DNA of 64,000 nucleotides, taken from Lytechinus variegatus. Taxonomy: Eukaryota; Echinodermata; Echinoidea; Temnopleuroida; Toxopneustidae. How positions within the stretch are numbered: position 1 is the stretch's first letter; each line of letters opens with the position of its first letter. The notes under the pieces were generated by a model that searched no databases, was not told the origin of the DNA, and saw nothing but the letters and a program-made list of their open reading frames with translations. The position numbers were made by a program, and so were the translations under genes. Of the stretch, positions 12,701 to 24,700 are shown piece after piece. The DNA is taken from contig NC_054741.1 of NCBI RefSeq assembly GCF_018143015.1, positions 13,019,736-13,083,735 on the forward strand. The letters run 5' to 3'.

Positions 12701-15700
12701 TCTATAATTCACAATGCATCCATCTGGAGTGAAATAATTTCCACACATTAGACGTAACATAGAAACTCTTCATTCAGTCTAAATTTGGTTCATATTTCCC
12801 CTCCATTGGCAAGCCACACAGCCAAATTAGGAAACCTACTCCCACGAGTGAGAAAAGTGTGGCTCTGACAAGAGGGTTGCCCTCATGATCACACCCCGGA
12901 CAAACCCCCTAAATTCCAGGACAAACCCCAAAGGAGAGGAGAGAGGAAGAAATGCCTTGATTGTCTGGATGATGAATGTGAGTCACATAGCGGTGATATT
13001 CCTGGTTCAAAACTGGTTCATAGGAAATACCACGAACATATGGTGAATAATAAGCAAGAAAGCCAGCATAAGCAAGAAAGCCAGCATAAGCATGAAGTCA
13101 TTTCAATTTATGTTGAAAATCTGCCCATATTAAAAATTTCAGCCATTAAACTGGTTAACGATACAGTAGTATTCAATAAAATTTCAAGGCTTTTCAGCAA
13201 TCGAGAGACAATGAATGTTTGTGAGTTGTAAAGATTTGCATAATTAATGACTTTAATCATCTTGTTACTTGCATAAATATCTTTTTAAAAAAAGCCACTT
13301 TTTGTGTTCATCAGGTTTTAAATGGCCAAGATCCTGTCGGGAAGATGGTCAAAATAGCCAAGTTTAGTATAGCTTTATATTCACATCATTTGCTCAAATT
13401 AAAACAAAACTATTTCATCCTCAGTTTGAGAAAGATTTGGAAACACTCATCGTATGATACTCATTATGATTTGGTATGGCTTACACACAATCTTCATTGG
13501 ATAAACTTACCTCTTCCTAATCTCTTTGTGACCGGTGATATTGTTAAGAAAGGCTTGGAGACCCAGCATGCGATCTTCCAGAAAGATGGGGTCAAAGTTA
13601 TTACCAAACCATCGCTTAGGAGGCAAGGCCAGGCGGAAACATGGGTAGAGAATCTTCAGCTGTTATGCATATGGGACGGAAAGAAAAATAAAAACACGAT
13701 TGAAATGAAAAGATACACTCTTCAAGTTCAGCATGTTCTTTCACTATTATTAAGAAGAAATTTTCATAAGTAGTAAAATTTTGTCCATGTTTGTGGGTCT
13801 GTAATGATGCAGAAAAACAATGATTTTAAAGTGAGATTATATTTTTCAATCCATTCATTCCTCTTTAAATAAATGCAAGCAAAGAACAAAATCTGATATT
13901 CAATAAATTTTCCTTGATACCAGTAGTTTTTTTAATTTGATTTTAATTCAGTGGTTCAAATTTACATTGTTTTGGGCAATCTATGTAAATAAAAATTTTG
14001 AAAATAATTGATACTCATTCACTTGAAAGCAACGATATTAATAATTATATGAAAAATTGTTAGGTAATTTCATTCTGCCTGATTATAAAAAAAAGGATAA
14101 TTTATCTCACTCACCTTCATATTTAGTCTTGTGAAATCTGTGTATCTCCGGAAGATGAAATATCCTTCAGTTGCTGTTTTCTGCACATTTAATTTGAAAA
14201 CCTATTGGGGTATCAAAAAAGAAATATGTTAGAAAACAGATTTTGTCATAAATATTTTGGTTGGTGAACTTTGTGTATACAATTATACATAAATGATTTC
14301 AAAGATTTACCTTGGGAAGACAATGGCCAGAATATTTAGCTGGTCTGAAAGATTGAAAATATCTTAATTCCAATCTCAGTTTTTAAACTTTTAGTGTCTC
14401 GCGTTGGGCCAATTTTTACATTTGCACAGCATGAAAATAAAAAAGAAAACTGGTCCTGGGAAAGGCTTCACTTGGTGTCAATCAATGTGATTTCTATGGC
14501 CATTCTAAAACTTAATTACTTGCTTGATAGGACTCCTTTCATTTTCTTACATCTTGCTGGCCACAATTCCAGATTCAAAGTTAATCTCTGACCCCCCCCC
14601 CAAGAAAAGAGTGATCTGAAAAATCACTGAACAGGAAAATACTGAGAGATGACTCTGACTTTCTGTTAAAACAAGGAATTCATTCATACAGAGATAATAA
14701 TTTTTCTTTAAATTTTATAGTCTCCTAAGGTATAATTTGCTGGTTGGTAATTGAAAATAATAGAACTAAAGAGAAATGAAAAGTGAAACTACAGTATCAT
14801 ACTAATAACAGAAGAACAAAGAATTGATTAATTGGTTTAATTATGCATCCCATCTTACAGTACTTTCATTAAAGTCTCGAACAAGAATGTGTAAACATAC
14901 ATAATCAAGGTTAAAAGCAGTCTTGGGCAAGAGCTGCACATGGATAAGATACCTTCAATGTTATGATATGAACTTGGTTTAAAAAACTCTCATATCATAA
15001 CCAGATATTAATAAGAAAGCGAAAGTACATACATACAGAACAATTTTCATTGGTAATTAAAGGAGAAATAAGAGGAAACGAGAAGGCTTTAAAAAACCCA
15101 TGATCCATCAAAGACCAAGACATTTTTTTAAAGGTGTGAATTTGTGACATTATATGGAAACAGTTACCTCATAATTTTATGTTGATATCAATTCCATAAT
15201 ACCCATTTTTTATATTGTTCATGATGAATAAAAATTTCCATTTCTGAATGGAAGGGAGTATGAAATAATGTGTCAGATGAAAGAATGAAACATAAATAAC
15301 AACACTTCATATTCTCTGAGAAAATGACGAGTAGAATTTATAAACCAAAATATCACTTAGGAGCTGTTTCGTTATGGCATAACTTCAGAACTGTAAAAAT
15401 CCATCACCACTTAGTTCTTTGGTGGATTATCGATAAAAATTCAGTTTTCACCACCTTTTTCTGCTTACATGTACATGTCATACCAACTAAGTCAGGATGA
15501 ACCTACCCTTAAATATTCAGGACCAATAAAACTGGATCTTTCCTGGACCCAGGTACACCATCAAGAGTCGAGGAAGCATAAATCAATTTTATTTCTTTAC
15601 CACGGATCATGTAAAAGTGACTGATGTCATAAATCTCATTGATTTATAGGCAAATTATGCTTTCATATAGTGAGCCTGCAGTACTTAAAATGATTTTATG

Positions 15701-18700
15701 CCAGATACTGCAGAGCTATTGAACTGTTATGCATGCAGCTATAAAGCCTACTTTTTTGCCAAATTAACTAAATACAAAAAGTACAGCTCTAATCACATTT
15801 TGTTCTGATCCTTTTGTACAAGTTTTCAAATTATACATGCATTCATAAATCCGATAGTGATACATGTTCAAGTGAATTACACTGCTTGACCACAAAATAG
15901 GAAAAGATCCTCTGAAAATTTCTCTCTTTTTAAAATTTCAATATCAATCAAACTTTTAATATTATTCATTTAATCTTCTTAAAACTTCCATTGATCTATT
16001 TCCTTAATTTTTTTTCTTTCATATGAATTCAACCAGTTTCAAGGGATTCATTCTCATTTCAGTTTTAATATTGTAAGAGTAGAAATAATCAATATATGTT
16101 TTAAAATAAGAGATATAAGTTGAACTGTATAATCAAAGGGTTCACTAACCCAATACTACTTTGTTTATATCTACTTCATCACTACGTCACACTCACAAGG
16201 TTTCTTCCATGAAAATGACCATTCCGGACTCAAGGTTTCTCATTCATACTTGGTTCTCTCTTTCTCTCTCCCAGTCTCTCTCTTCCACTCTCACTCACTG
16301 TGGTCTTTCTTATCACACCCATTTCCTCCTTACCCAGAAATAGTATGAGTCAACTGGTCCAAGAACATAGAAACATTGTGATTGTCATACCAAGTCCAGG
16401 GTATAAATACAGTTGTACAAAATAGATATTTCAGATAGATTTTGGGGTTATTGAGCTACCGCTCCACCCCGCATAAAATCTCACAGTTTGTTCTCCTGGC
16501 CCATCCCATGGCCGTAAACAAAGGAGTCCTATAGCTTTCACATATCCTGTTATTTATATTTCTTCATTGTATACTTCTCATCAATATTACATCCTTTCTA
16601 CCTTCAAGAAAGGGTGAATAAATATATTATATTGGAACTGCATAATCATCGTCTTGTCATCTTTATTCGACTGTAACACTAATATATATATACGCCATCG
16701 AACGCTACCATAACTACGAATAATTACCAACCATCATTAAAACTTTCTAGTGTTACATTTGGTGGCAGCGGTAAACGGTTTGCACCTTATGCTCGGATTT
16801 TTGTCTTCAAACCGTTCCTGTGCGTTTTAATAACATACAACCTCATATCGATGATTTCGATATGCTCATCTAACTTGGACGCTTTGCTGAGTTTATTTGT
16901 TTGTTGTTTAGCTGAATGTACTTCAATTGGAGAAATGCCATTTGGTATTTACATACTTTGGAACTGATCATCGTTTATATGTGAACAGGAGTTCACATGA
17001 ACTATTTTCATCTGTATTTTATATTTTCTTCGCATTTTGATTGCTTATATAATTCTACTTGTTTGGACGCTTTCCTGAACAAATTCACACATTGTATGTA
17101 ACTGGAAGTGCCAAAACTTGTTTATTTCTTCGTTTGGAGCTTCATTCACGTCTCTTTTATGATACCATCACCAGACTGGTTCCTGCGAAAGAATCTCCTG
17201 CGCATCAAGTTTACTTCTCTAAGATCTACTTCATCTAGGGAATTGTGATCATGGTTCATCAGTGATTCAGACATTATTTTATTTCACCAATATTCGACAT
17301 CTCTATACTCCCAACTCTTCGTCTTCTCTTTTTCATTGCTCCTTGACTTTGTGCTGGTGAGAGAGGGTCATCATTCTGGATTGCATAACTTGTGATTGCT
17401 GCAGACTTTTGATTTGGACATATTTATGTTCTTTAATATATTTATATCATATTGGATTTCATGGTCTGAGTGAGTCCTTTCCATTATATACATATGTAGT
17501 TCCAATTATGAATTTTCAATTTTTCATTCATTTACTTTGCAGTTTCCTAGATAAAAATGAACCCATTAAGGCGAGGTTCATTGCAATATCCTGAAACACC
17601 TCATATTGTAGTAACGTTTGAGAATTCACTTACATTTCTTCCCGCACAAATTCATGCAACCTCACGCTATTCTTACATTAGCAAATACGTTGCTGATAAC
17701 CTACCCTGCCTTCAAGGTTTAGACGCATCAGCTTATCTTAATTTGCAAGAAGCTAGAATTGATGATCCTAGAATTTGTGGGGCAATAGCTACCAGAATCC
17801 ATTCTGCAAGCATTTCATGGTCAACACCATGTTTCTTTATTGTAGTTGATACGCTCGATTTCCATGTAATTCTAGGGACTGATTTTCTCGACAGACTTAA
17901 ATACCGCGAGTCCTTCTCTCTGACTTACACACCAGCTAACAATCCTGATTTCAGTCCTAGCATTCCATATTTATTTTGTGAGCTGATCAAGGAAATAGAT
18001 CCTGTCAATGGGTCCAACCCTCTAAAAAGGCCCTCTGATTTAGACAACGCTTCCACCTCATCCCAGTCCCATTCTGACACTGACCCCTGTGAGAGGCCCC
18101 TTTCATCTGCCCCAGTTACTCCTGCTACTGATCATGAAACCAGTGTTAGTGAAACTGACCCCAGCACCAAAGGCTTTGATCAGTATGAAAATGCTGACCT
18201 CCAGGATCCTTACCATATACCATCTAACACTTTGAAACCAATAGCCACCAATTCCCCTCCACCACATCTTCCTGATCCCTCATCATCTCCTGACGACTCT
18301 TCATCCCTGTGCCTATTAGATCCCGACTCCTCTCGGACATCCCCTATTTCTCAACCTCCTAGTCCTAGTCCATGTCACTGTGATGAATTGCTTCCTGTCT
18401 CTGAGATCCCTCCTGACATTAAAATTCCTCAGGGCCCTCAGCATATAGATGTACCCATCTCATCTCCTCCTCTTTCTCCTCTTCCTTCCTCAACACCTAA
18501 TATGATTATGATTGACTTTGAGGAAGGTAGTCATGATTTTGATGCATGTTCTGCTCCTTGTACGTCAACTCCTCCTCCTCCTTCTCCCACTCCCACTCCC
18601 CCTCCTCCCCATTCTACACCACCACCTCTCCCCAATATTGCACCTGTAATGCAATTGAAGACTTTAATTAACGAAACACCAGCCTTGGATACCGATCCTG

Positions 18701-21700
18701 TTGATCATGGTATGATCTTGAATCCCGATCTCATGTAAGCACTGGTAATTCCGAACTGCCCCTGGTATCATTGAACACTATGGTCGTCCCCACTAACATT
18801 AGGTCAGTATCTTCTCGGGACGATGTTGCCCTGGACGATCTTAACTACTTGTCACAAGCAAGTGATATTCACACCTTCTGCCATCTCTCCTTCAATTTCC
18901 CTGATCCACTCCCATCCTATGGTCTACACCATGGATTCACTTCCCTCATACTCCCTCATGGTCCTGGTCCTCCTCTTATTACATGTTGTTGATAACAAAT
19001 TGATAGATGTATCTGGATAACAGGACTGGATTGACTTTGACCATGATTCATTCCGTACTTACTGTATTTCTTGTTTTCGTTAGTTTAGTTTGTTGGAAGT
19101 GTAGACATTTACTTCTGTTCAGGAACTTATTTTATTCGACAGTTTATTCCCTTTTTAATGAATCTATGCAAATTTTTATGTAAATGATTGATAGCAGCAA
19201 TAATGGTTAAAGAAAGAAATTTGGATGATTGGCCACCATCTAATGCCTTTACTGTCTACATTTCCCTTAGATTGTTTTATGTTTTTTTAATAGTTGTCAG
19301 ATAGGTTATTTTGTCTTGATTATCTTTCAAATTGTTTCAAATTTTCAATTTCATTATGCAATTCTATTGTTCACCATTGCAAAATAATTATTTCTCTAAC
19401 CTTAAGTTCCATATTTCCGATGAAAATATGCCTTTTGAAAATCTGTTCTATTGTTTATAGCCAGAATTAATTGCATGTGTTTCATGTAGATAAATGGTAA
19501 TTAATTTTGTTGATTAGATCTTATTACTGCTGTTTTAGAATTTTTTCATGTACAATTTAGTTTTTATGTTTCCATGTTATATCTTATTATGTTCAGTAAT
19601 AGGCCTACTGTTTGTTTGTACGGAGCTATGGTTCTAGTATAGAAATTGATATTATCTTAATGTTTGCTAATATGTTTCTATTGCTATCTCAATTTCCTTA
19701 CAACAGATACGTTACTCACAAGTGCAACACACTTGTACATACATTTGATAATTCCAACAAAATTTCTCTATAATAAGATTTTAGCTCCCAGCTGTTGTTC
19801 AGTTTATGACATTAATCTGGTCAGGTATTGAGTGATGTTTCTTGTCCAGAACATGCAATTTCAAGATTTATTTTTTCAAGATTTTTTTTATATATTGGAG
19901 TAACTGCTCCCTGACATAATATACACATTTGACGAAGTATTTATTTTCCATATATTTCTCAATCTCAATAATTCATAGGCGTTTTGTTATTGTCTATTTA
20001 TAGCACAGTTTCATTTTTGTTATACTGTAATAAAAGCTTTGTTCTTATTTTTTTGATGTAGTTTAGATGTAACCTTCATTGATTCGTGCATTTTGTTCTA
20101 TTTACTCGCATTTACCTTTCACTATAAGTTTAGTTCCATTATTATACCATACATTCAACTGACCAAATTTTACTTTATGACACTTTCCTTTGTAGTATCA
20201 TGTACTGCATGTTCTAATGTTAACAGAATTCATTTATAATTTAGAAACGAGGACGTTTCTTTTCAAACAATGGGACGAATGTAAGAGTAGAAATAATCAA
20301 TATATGTTTTAAAATAAGAGATATAAGTTGAACTGTATAATCAAAGGGTTCACTAACCCAATACTACTTTGTTTATGTCTACTTCATCACTACGTCACAC
20401 TCACAAGGTTTCTTCCATGAAAATGACCATTCCGGACTCAAGGTTTCTCATTCATACTTGGTTCTCTCTTTCTCTCTCCCAGTCTCTCTCTTCCACTCTC
20501 ACTCACTGTGGTCTTTCTTATCACACCCATTTCCTCCTTACCCAGAAATAGTATGAGTCAACTGGTCCAAGAACATAGAAACATTGTGATTGTCATACCA
20601 AGTCCAGGGTATAAATACAGTTGTACAAAATAGATATTTCAGATAGATTTTGGGGTTATTGAGCTACCGCTCCACCCCGCATAAAATCTCACAGTTTGTT
20701 CTCCTGGCCCATCCCATGGCCGTAAACAAAGGAGTCCTATAGCTTTCACATATCCTGTTATTTATATTTCTTCATTGTATACTTCTCATCAATATTACAT
20801 CCTTTCTACCTTCAAGGAAGGGTGAATAAATATATTATATTGGAACTGCATAATCATCGTCTTCTCATCTTTATTCGACTGTAACACAATATATATATAC
20901 GCCATCGAACGCTACCATAACTCAACCATCATTAAAACGTTATAGTGTTACAATATCAATACAATATCAATGTAAGGAAGTGAAACCTGAGCAAACAGGA
21001 AAGGATCCAATATCTACATGTTAAGAGGAAACTTATAAAAAAATAAAAGCATTGTATGATCAATGTTCCTCTTTAATGTTGTTCGATACTTTATAATCAT
21101 CGTCAAAGCACTCAGCAAGCTTTGAGTATTAGGGTAAAGTATCTAGTTGCAACATGTTTGGAACTTTCTAATATAAGATGAGGAAGTGAAAAGTTTTTGT
21201 ATGTCTATACCTGTGCAGACATGTAGGCCTACAAATAATCATCTACCCTGGATGTTAGAAAGTACAATTCAAAACAATAATGTGTGCACCGAACCATTTA
21301 AAATGCAAGAAATGAGAAGACAAAATTGACTCTTCGTGCGCTGACTGTAAACTCCCATGTTCTGCATTATTTTAGCAGTTTGCAGTGAACCCTCCTTCTA
21401 CATGATATGAAACTCTGTTAATCAGAGGGCCATATCTTTAATCTAAACATATGAGGTGTTGTGTAGCAAACTCGTGTTTTAATGGCTTTCTTGACATACT
21501 GTATAAACTTATATAAGAAAGCATCTAGGATTTTTTCCATAACATCTGTCCTTTTACATTTTAAACAAAAAATTAGCCTGCTTTATTAATTTTTTTTTTT
21601 GTGACATGATTTCTTTTATTGAAGATACTCGTGATAATCTGACAAAAAAATTATCTATACCACAGTGAAAAAGAAAATGGAGTAAATCCTAGCATGGTCA

Positions 21701-24700
21701 AAGTCTTTCTGACAAAAGCACCTCTTCTTCATACAAGTAGGTGCAATGATTGAATCATGTACATCTAACTCCTAACATGTACATGTAACTCCTAACAATT
21801 AACCTGACCTTGGTAATGTTTGTGAAGAAGATGGTTTTATTGATTTCTTCTCTTGTTTTTCAATGAACTTCCTCCGTCTGCTGGTGGATTATGGATGTAT
21901 TGATTTTTTTACTTGTAAAGAAGGTACAACAACTCTCCCAATAGTGGTTTTGAAAGTGAATGTATCCAAAACAAACAAAAATATGAACATTACAAAAGGG
22001 GCATCATAGGGAAGTATGTGCATGTTTTCATTCTCAGGAGAAATGGAGCATCATTATCAAGTCTTTCACCAGAGTGAGTAGAAAGCAACCTTGAGCTTAA
22101 ACCTAATTATGATCACCCAGACAGCAGATTATCTACTTATCCTTAAACACTTCCCCCTTCCTTGTTATAGTATTTACACATCCATAATCATTTCCCTTTG
22201 AAGGAAACATGATATCCTACAGTATGCTCAGAAGCAGAAGGATGTCTACATGTTACCCTGCGCAGAGTACATGAAATGCCACTTTTGCTTTTACATTGGT
22301 GGAGGTTCATGTACTATGTAGAAATTAGGCCTACAGAAATTGGACCTACATTTACTACACATGGTTCAAAGATGCTGACCTTTAAAATGTCAAGTCCAAC
22401 CACAAAACAAAGATTTTATAGAGAAACAACAATAAAAGCATTTTGCAATATTAACAAGTCATCAATATTTGAAAAAAAAATATATAAAGTTTCTTTTATT
22501 TTCACAAAACAAAAATGAAAATAGCTCACTATGGGCAATGCAAGTGAGATTGCTGATGGTGTCAATCACACTATTTAAAAAATGTTTCAACTTTTTCTCT
22601 CATTAAAAAAGTCTGATTGTTATAAAGGGTGTATACTACTGTGTATAAAGAGTAATTGTGCATGAGCCTACAAGTATGACAGGATATTCACTGTGTGCAA
22701 GATAATACAAATTTCTTCCCCTTGATTATATAGCCCATTCACGAAAAAAAATTTGTGAAACATCAAGTTTTATTGTAAATTTAATCACAAATTAACAAAT
22801 GATATGGTACTATTCATAAACATATAACACATAATTCATTCACAAAATAGCAGGAAAAAAAATGCTGAAGGTTTGACAAAAATCCATCAAAGAATTAAAA
22901 AAGTTACCTGGTATTAGAATTTCAATTATTTGATTTGTGACGTCATTTTAAATAAAATAACATATGGGGCAGCTGCTCGTTTATGACGCCACAAATCCAA
23001 AATTTACAATTCTAATATTAAACTTTCTTAATCTCTGATGGATTTTCCTCAAACCTTCACCAATATTTTCATCATTTTTCTGCTATTTTTACAACAAACT
23101 ATTCTTCAGGGTGAATTTCCCCTTTAATTGTTGACTCCGCTGCCGCCGCCGTCGGAAATATATACAACAGTCTGAGCAGGGACGTGAGTACATGAGGTGC
23201 CCTACAGTGTAAATCCATGTAAATTTGGTCAATGGTACAAAGGTACTTCAGGAGATAAGAATTAAAATTAAACGACCTCTTGACGGGCAATCTGATGGTT
23301 CATAAAAACAAAGATTGCAGTTTACTGTATTTGATTAGGACAGCTCAAATCTGCTTTTGTTTGTTAATGTCTGATGATGTGTTTTGATGGTGACTGTTCT
23401 GTGCAAATATATACATGTAGAATTGATAATGAGAGATTTCTTTGTTCTTTGAAAAAACCTCAGTTCAAGAACTTCAAGTTCAGAGCAGGCCTTGTACAGT
23501 CTCCTAATAATAAAAACACACATGGTGACACCATGATTACAGCCGTAATGCAGAAAGCAGGTTACTGTTTTGAACAATGCTCTGTATTTATAAACATGTA
23601 GGCTCAGTCCTGTGTAGGCTATTTCTCAATTAAAATTTACCTTGCAATGTGTGCAGGACTTTGTAAATTGCATTGCAAGTAAAGATTATGTTCATTTTTT
23701 TTGTACATGTGTCAGGTCTTGCACGTTATGCATATGATTTGAGACAAGAAATGTACATACCAACGGTACCTGCATTTATTTCCTGAAAAATTTGCCCGCA
23801 AAAGGTACAAGCTGATTAATTTCAATCAAGCATTATTGTAATCCAAGTAGTAGATGAATTTATCTAAAGTCTATTTTGGAACGGAAAATATCCAGGGACT
23901 ATGAATTCTGTATATCAAAAGTCAAGTTATATTGGACCCATAGGCGGATCCAGAGGGGCCTCCCCCCCCTGACATCCTGACATATCCCCCCTGCCTGGTA
24001 TAGAAATTGAGAATTAAGTGACGGGGGGGGGGGGGGGGAAGAGGAATGGATAGTCCATTTCCCTTCAATCACCATGCTAATAGGAGGCAGATGGAAATAC
24101 AATGCTTCACTTCACAACAGGGATACAAGATCAGGGAGAGAGGGACAGAGAGCGGGAATAGAAAGAATGGGAGGGGAGATACTGTATATGGGTAGATGGG
24201 GGGGGGGGGGGGCGGTGCATGTAAATGAATCTAGTCATACATTTTATAACACAGCAAGAAATTGAAATTCTGAGACATCACTGCAGACTGCCATGAAAGT
24301 GGGATTTATATGTCTGTACATACCGGGTATAAATACATAAATATGTGTTTTTAATGGCCAAAATTCCTACTGATATCCCTGCATAAATTGTATTTTATAC
24401 TCACAGTGAACTTCGCCCTTTGTTCCATGACCTCGTATCCACTGATAGGCACATAGAGTTCATCTAATTGTTCATCCCCTCCTTCCTCATTGTTTTCAAA
24501 GACCAGAGGCGAGTAGCCCAGGATGGATCCTGCCACGTTACCCATCCCTTCAGCAACCTCTTCCCAATTCTCTTCTTCTTCTCGTTCAAAATGTTCCCTA
24601 TCCTGATTATAATTCCTTGTGAGCTGGCTCGGATACCTCTGGCCTCCAGCTGCCAGAGGTGTAGAAGTACTACAAGGTCTCCCTGCTCCAGAAGCGACTA

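Larger units (their letters stand above)
7026..13510 (-). other. SNX16 intron 3
   Basis: Non-coding. Main content is the satellite-bearing foldback element (8116-10887) and a long-armed MITE (11961-12473). A poly-C run lies near 7186-7198 and a strong hairpin at 7579-7604. A short tandem (AAGCAAGAAAGCCAGCAT, twice) lies at about 13050-13090. No exon is seen. Confidence 0.8.
16072..20952 (+). mobile_element. Young LTR retrotransposon (non-autonomous, Ty3-like), complete
   Basis: Two direct repeats, 16072-16757 and 20280-20952, begin TGTAAGAG and end TGTTACA. They are flanked by a 4-bp target duplication ATAT (16068-16071, 20953-20956). The LTRs differ by only a handful of substitutions and one short indel near their 3' ends, so insertion was recent. 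A primer-binding site follows the 5' LTR. The 3.5 kb interior has one long ORF (17557-18738) and then about 1.5 kb of AT-rich non-coding sequence. No reverse transcriptase, RNase H or integrase was found in any frame. It sits antisense in SNX16 intron 1. Confidence 0.95.
14202..24404 (-). other. SNX16 intron 1
   Basis: Non-coding for SNX16. It carries the LTR retrotransposon (16072-20952), a palindromic MITE (22851-23088), an orphan TIR fragment (23942-23970), and poly-G runs near 24022 and 24200. The remaining sequence, about 14205-16060 and 20960-22840, is AT-rich with no recognisable gene. Confidence 0.8.

Noticed and set aside
18771..19020. Two overlapping short ORFs after the LTR-element ORF, one with a hydrophobic end
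   Set aside because: Too short and in different frames. No envelope or pol motifs.
16161..20551. Two nearly identical 60-residue ORFs at 16161 and 20369
   Set aside because: They are the same segment of the two LTRs.
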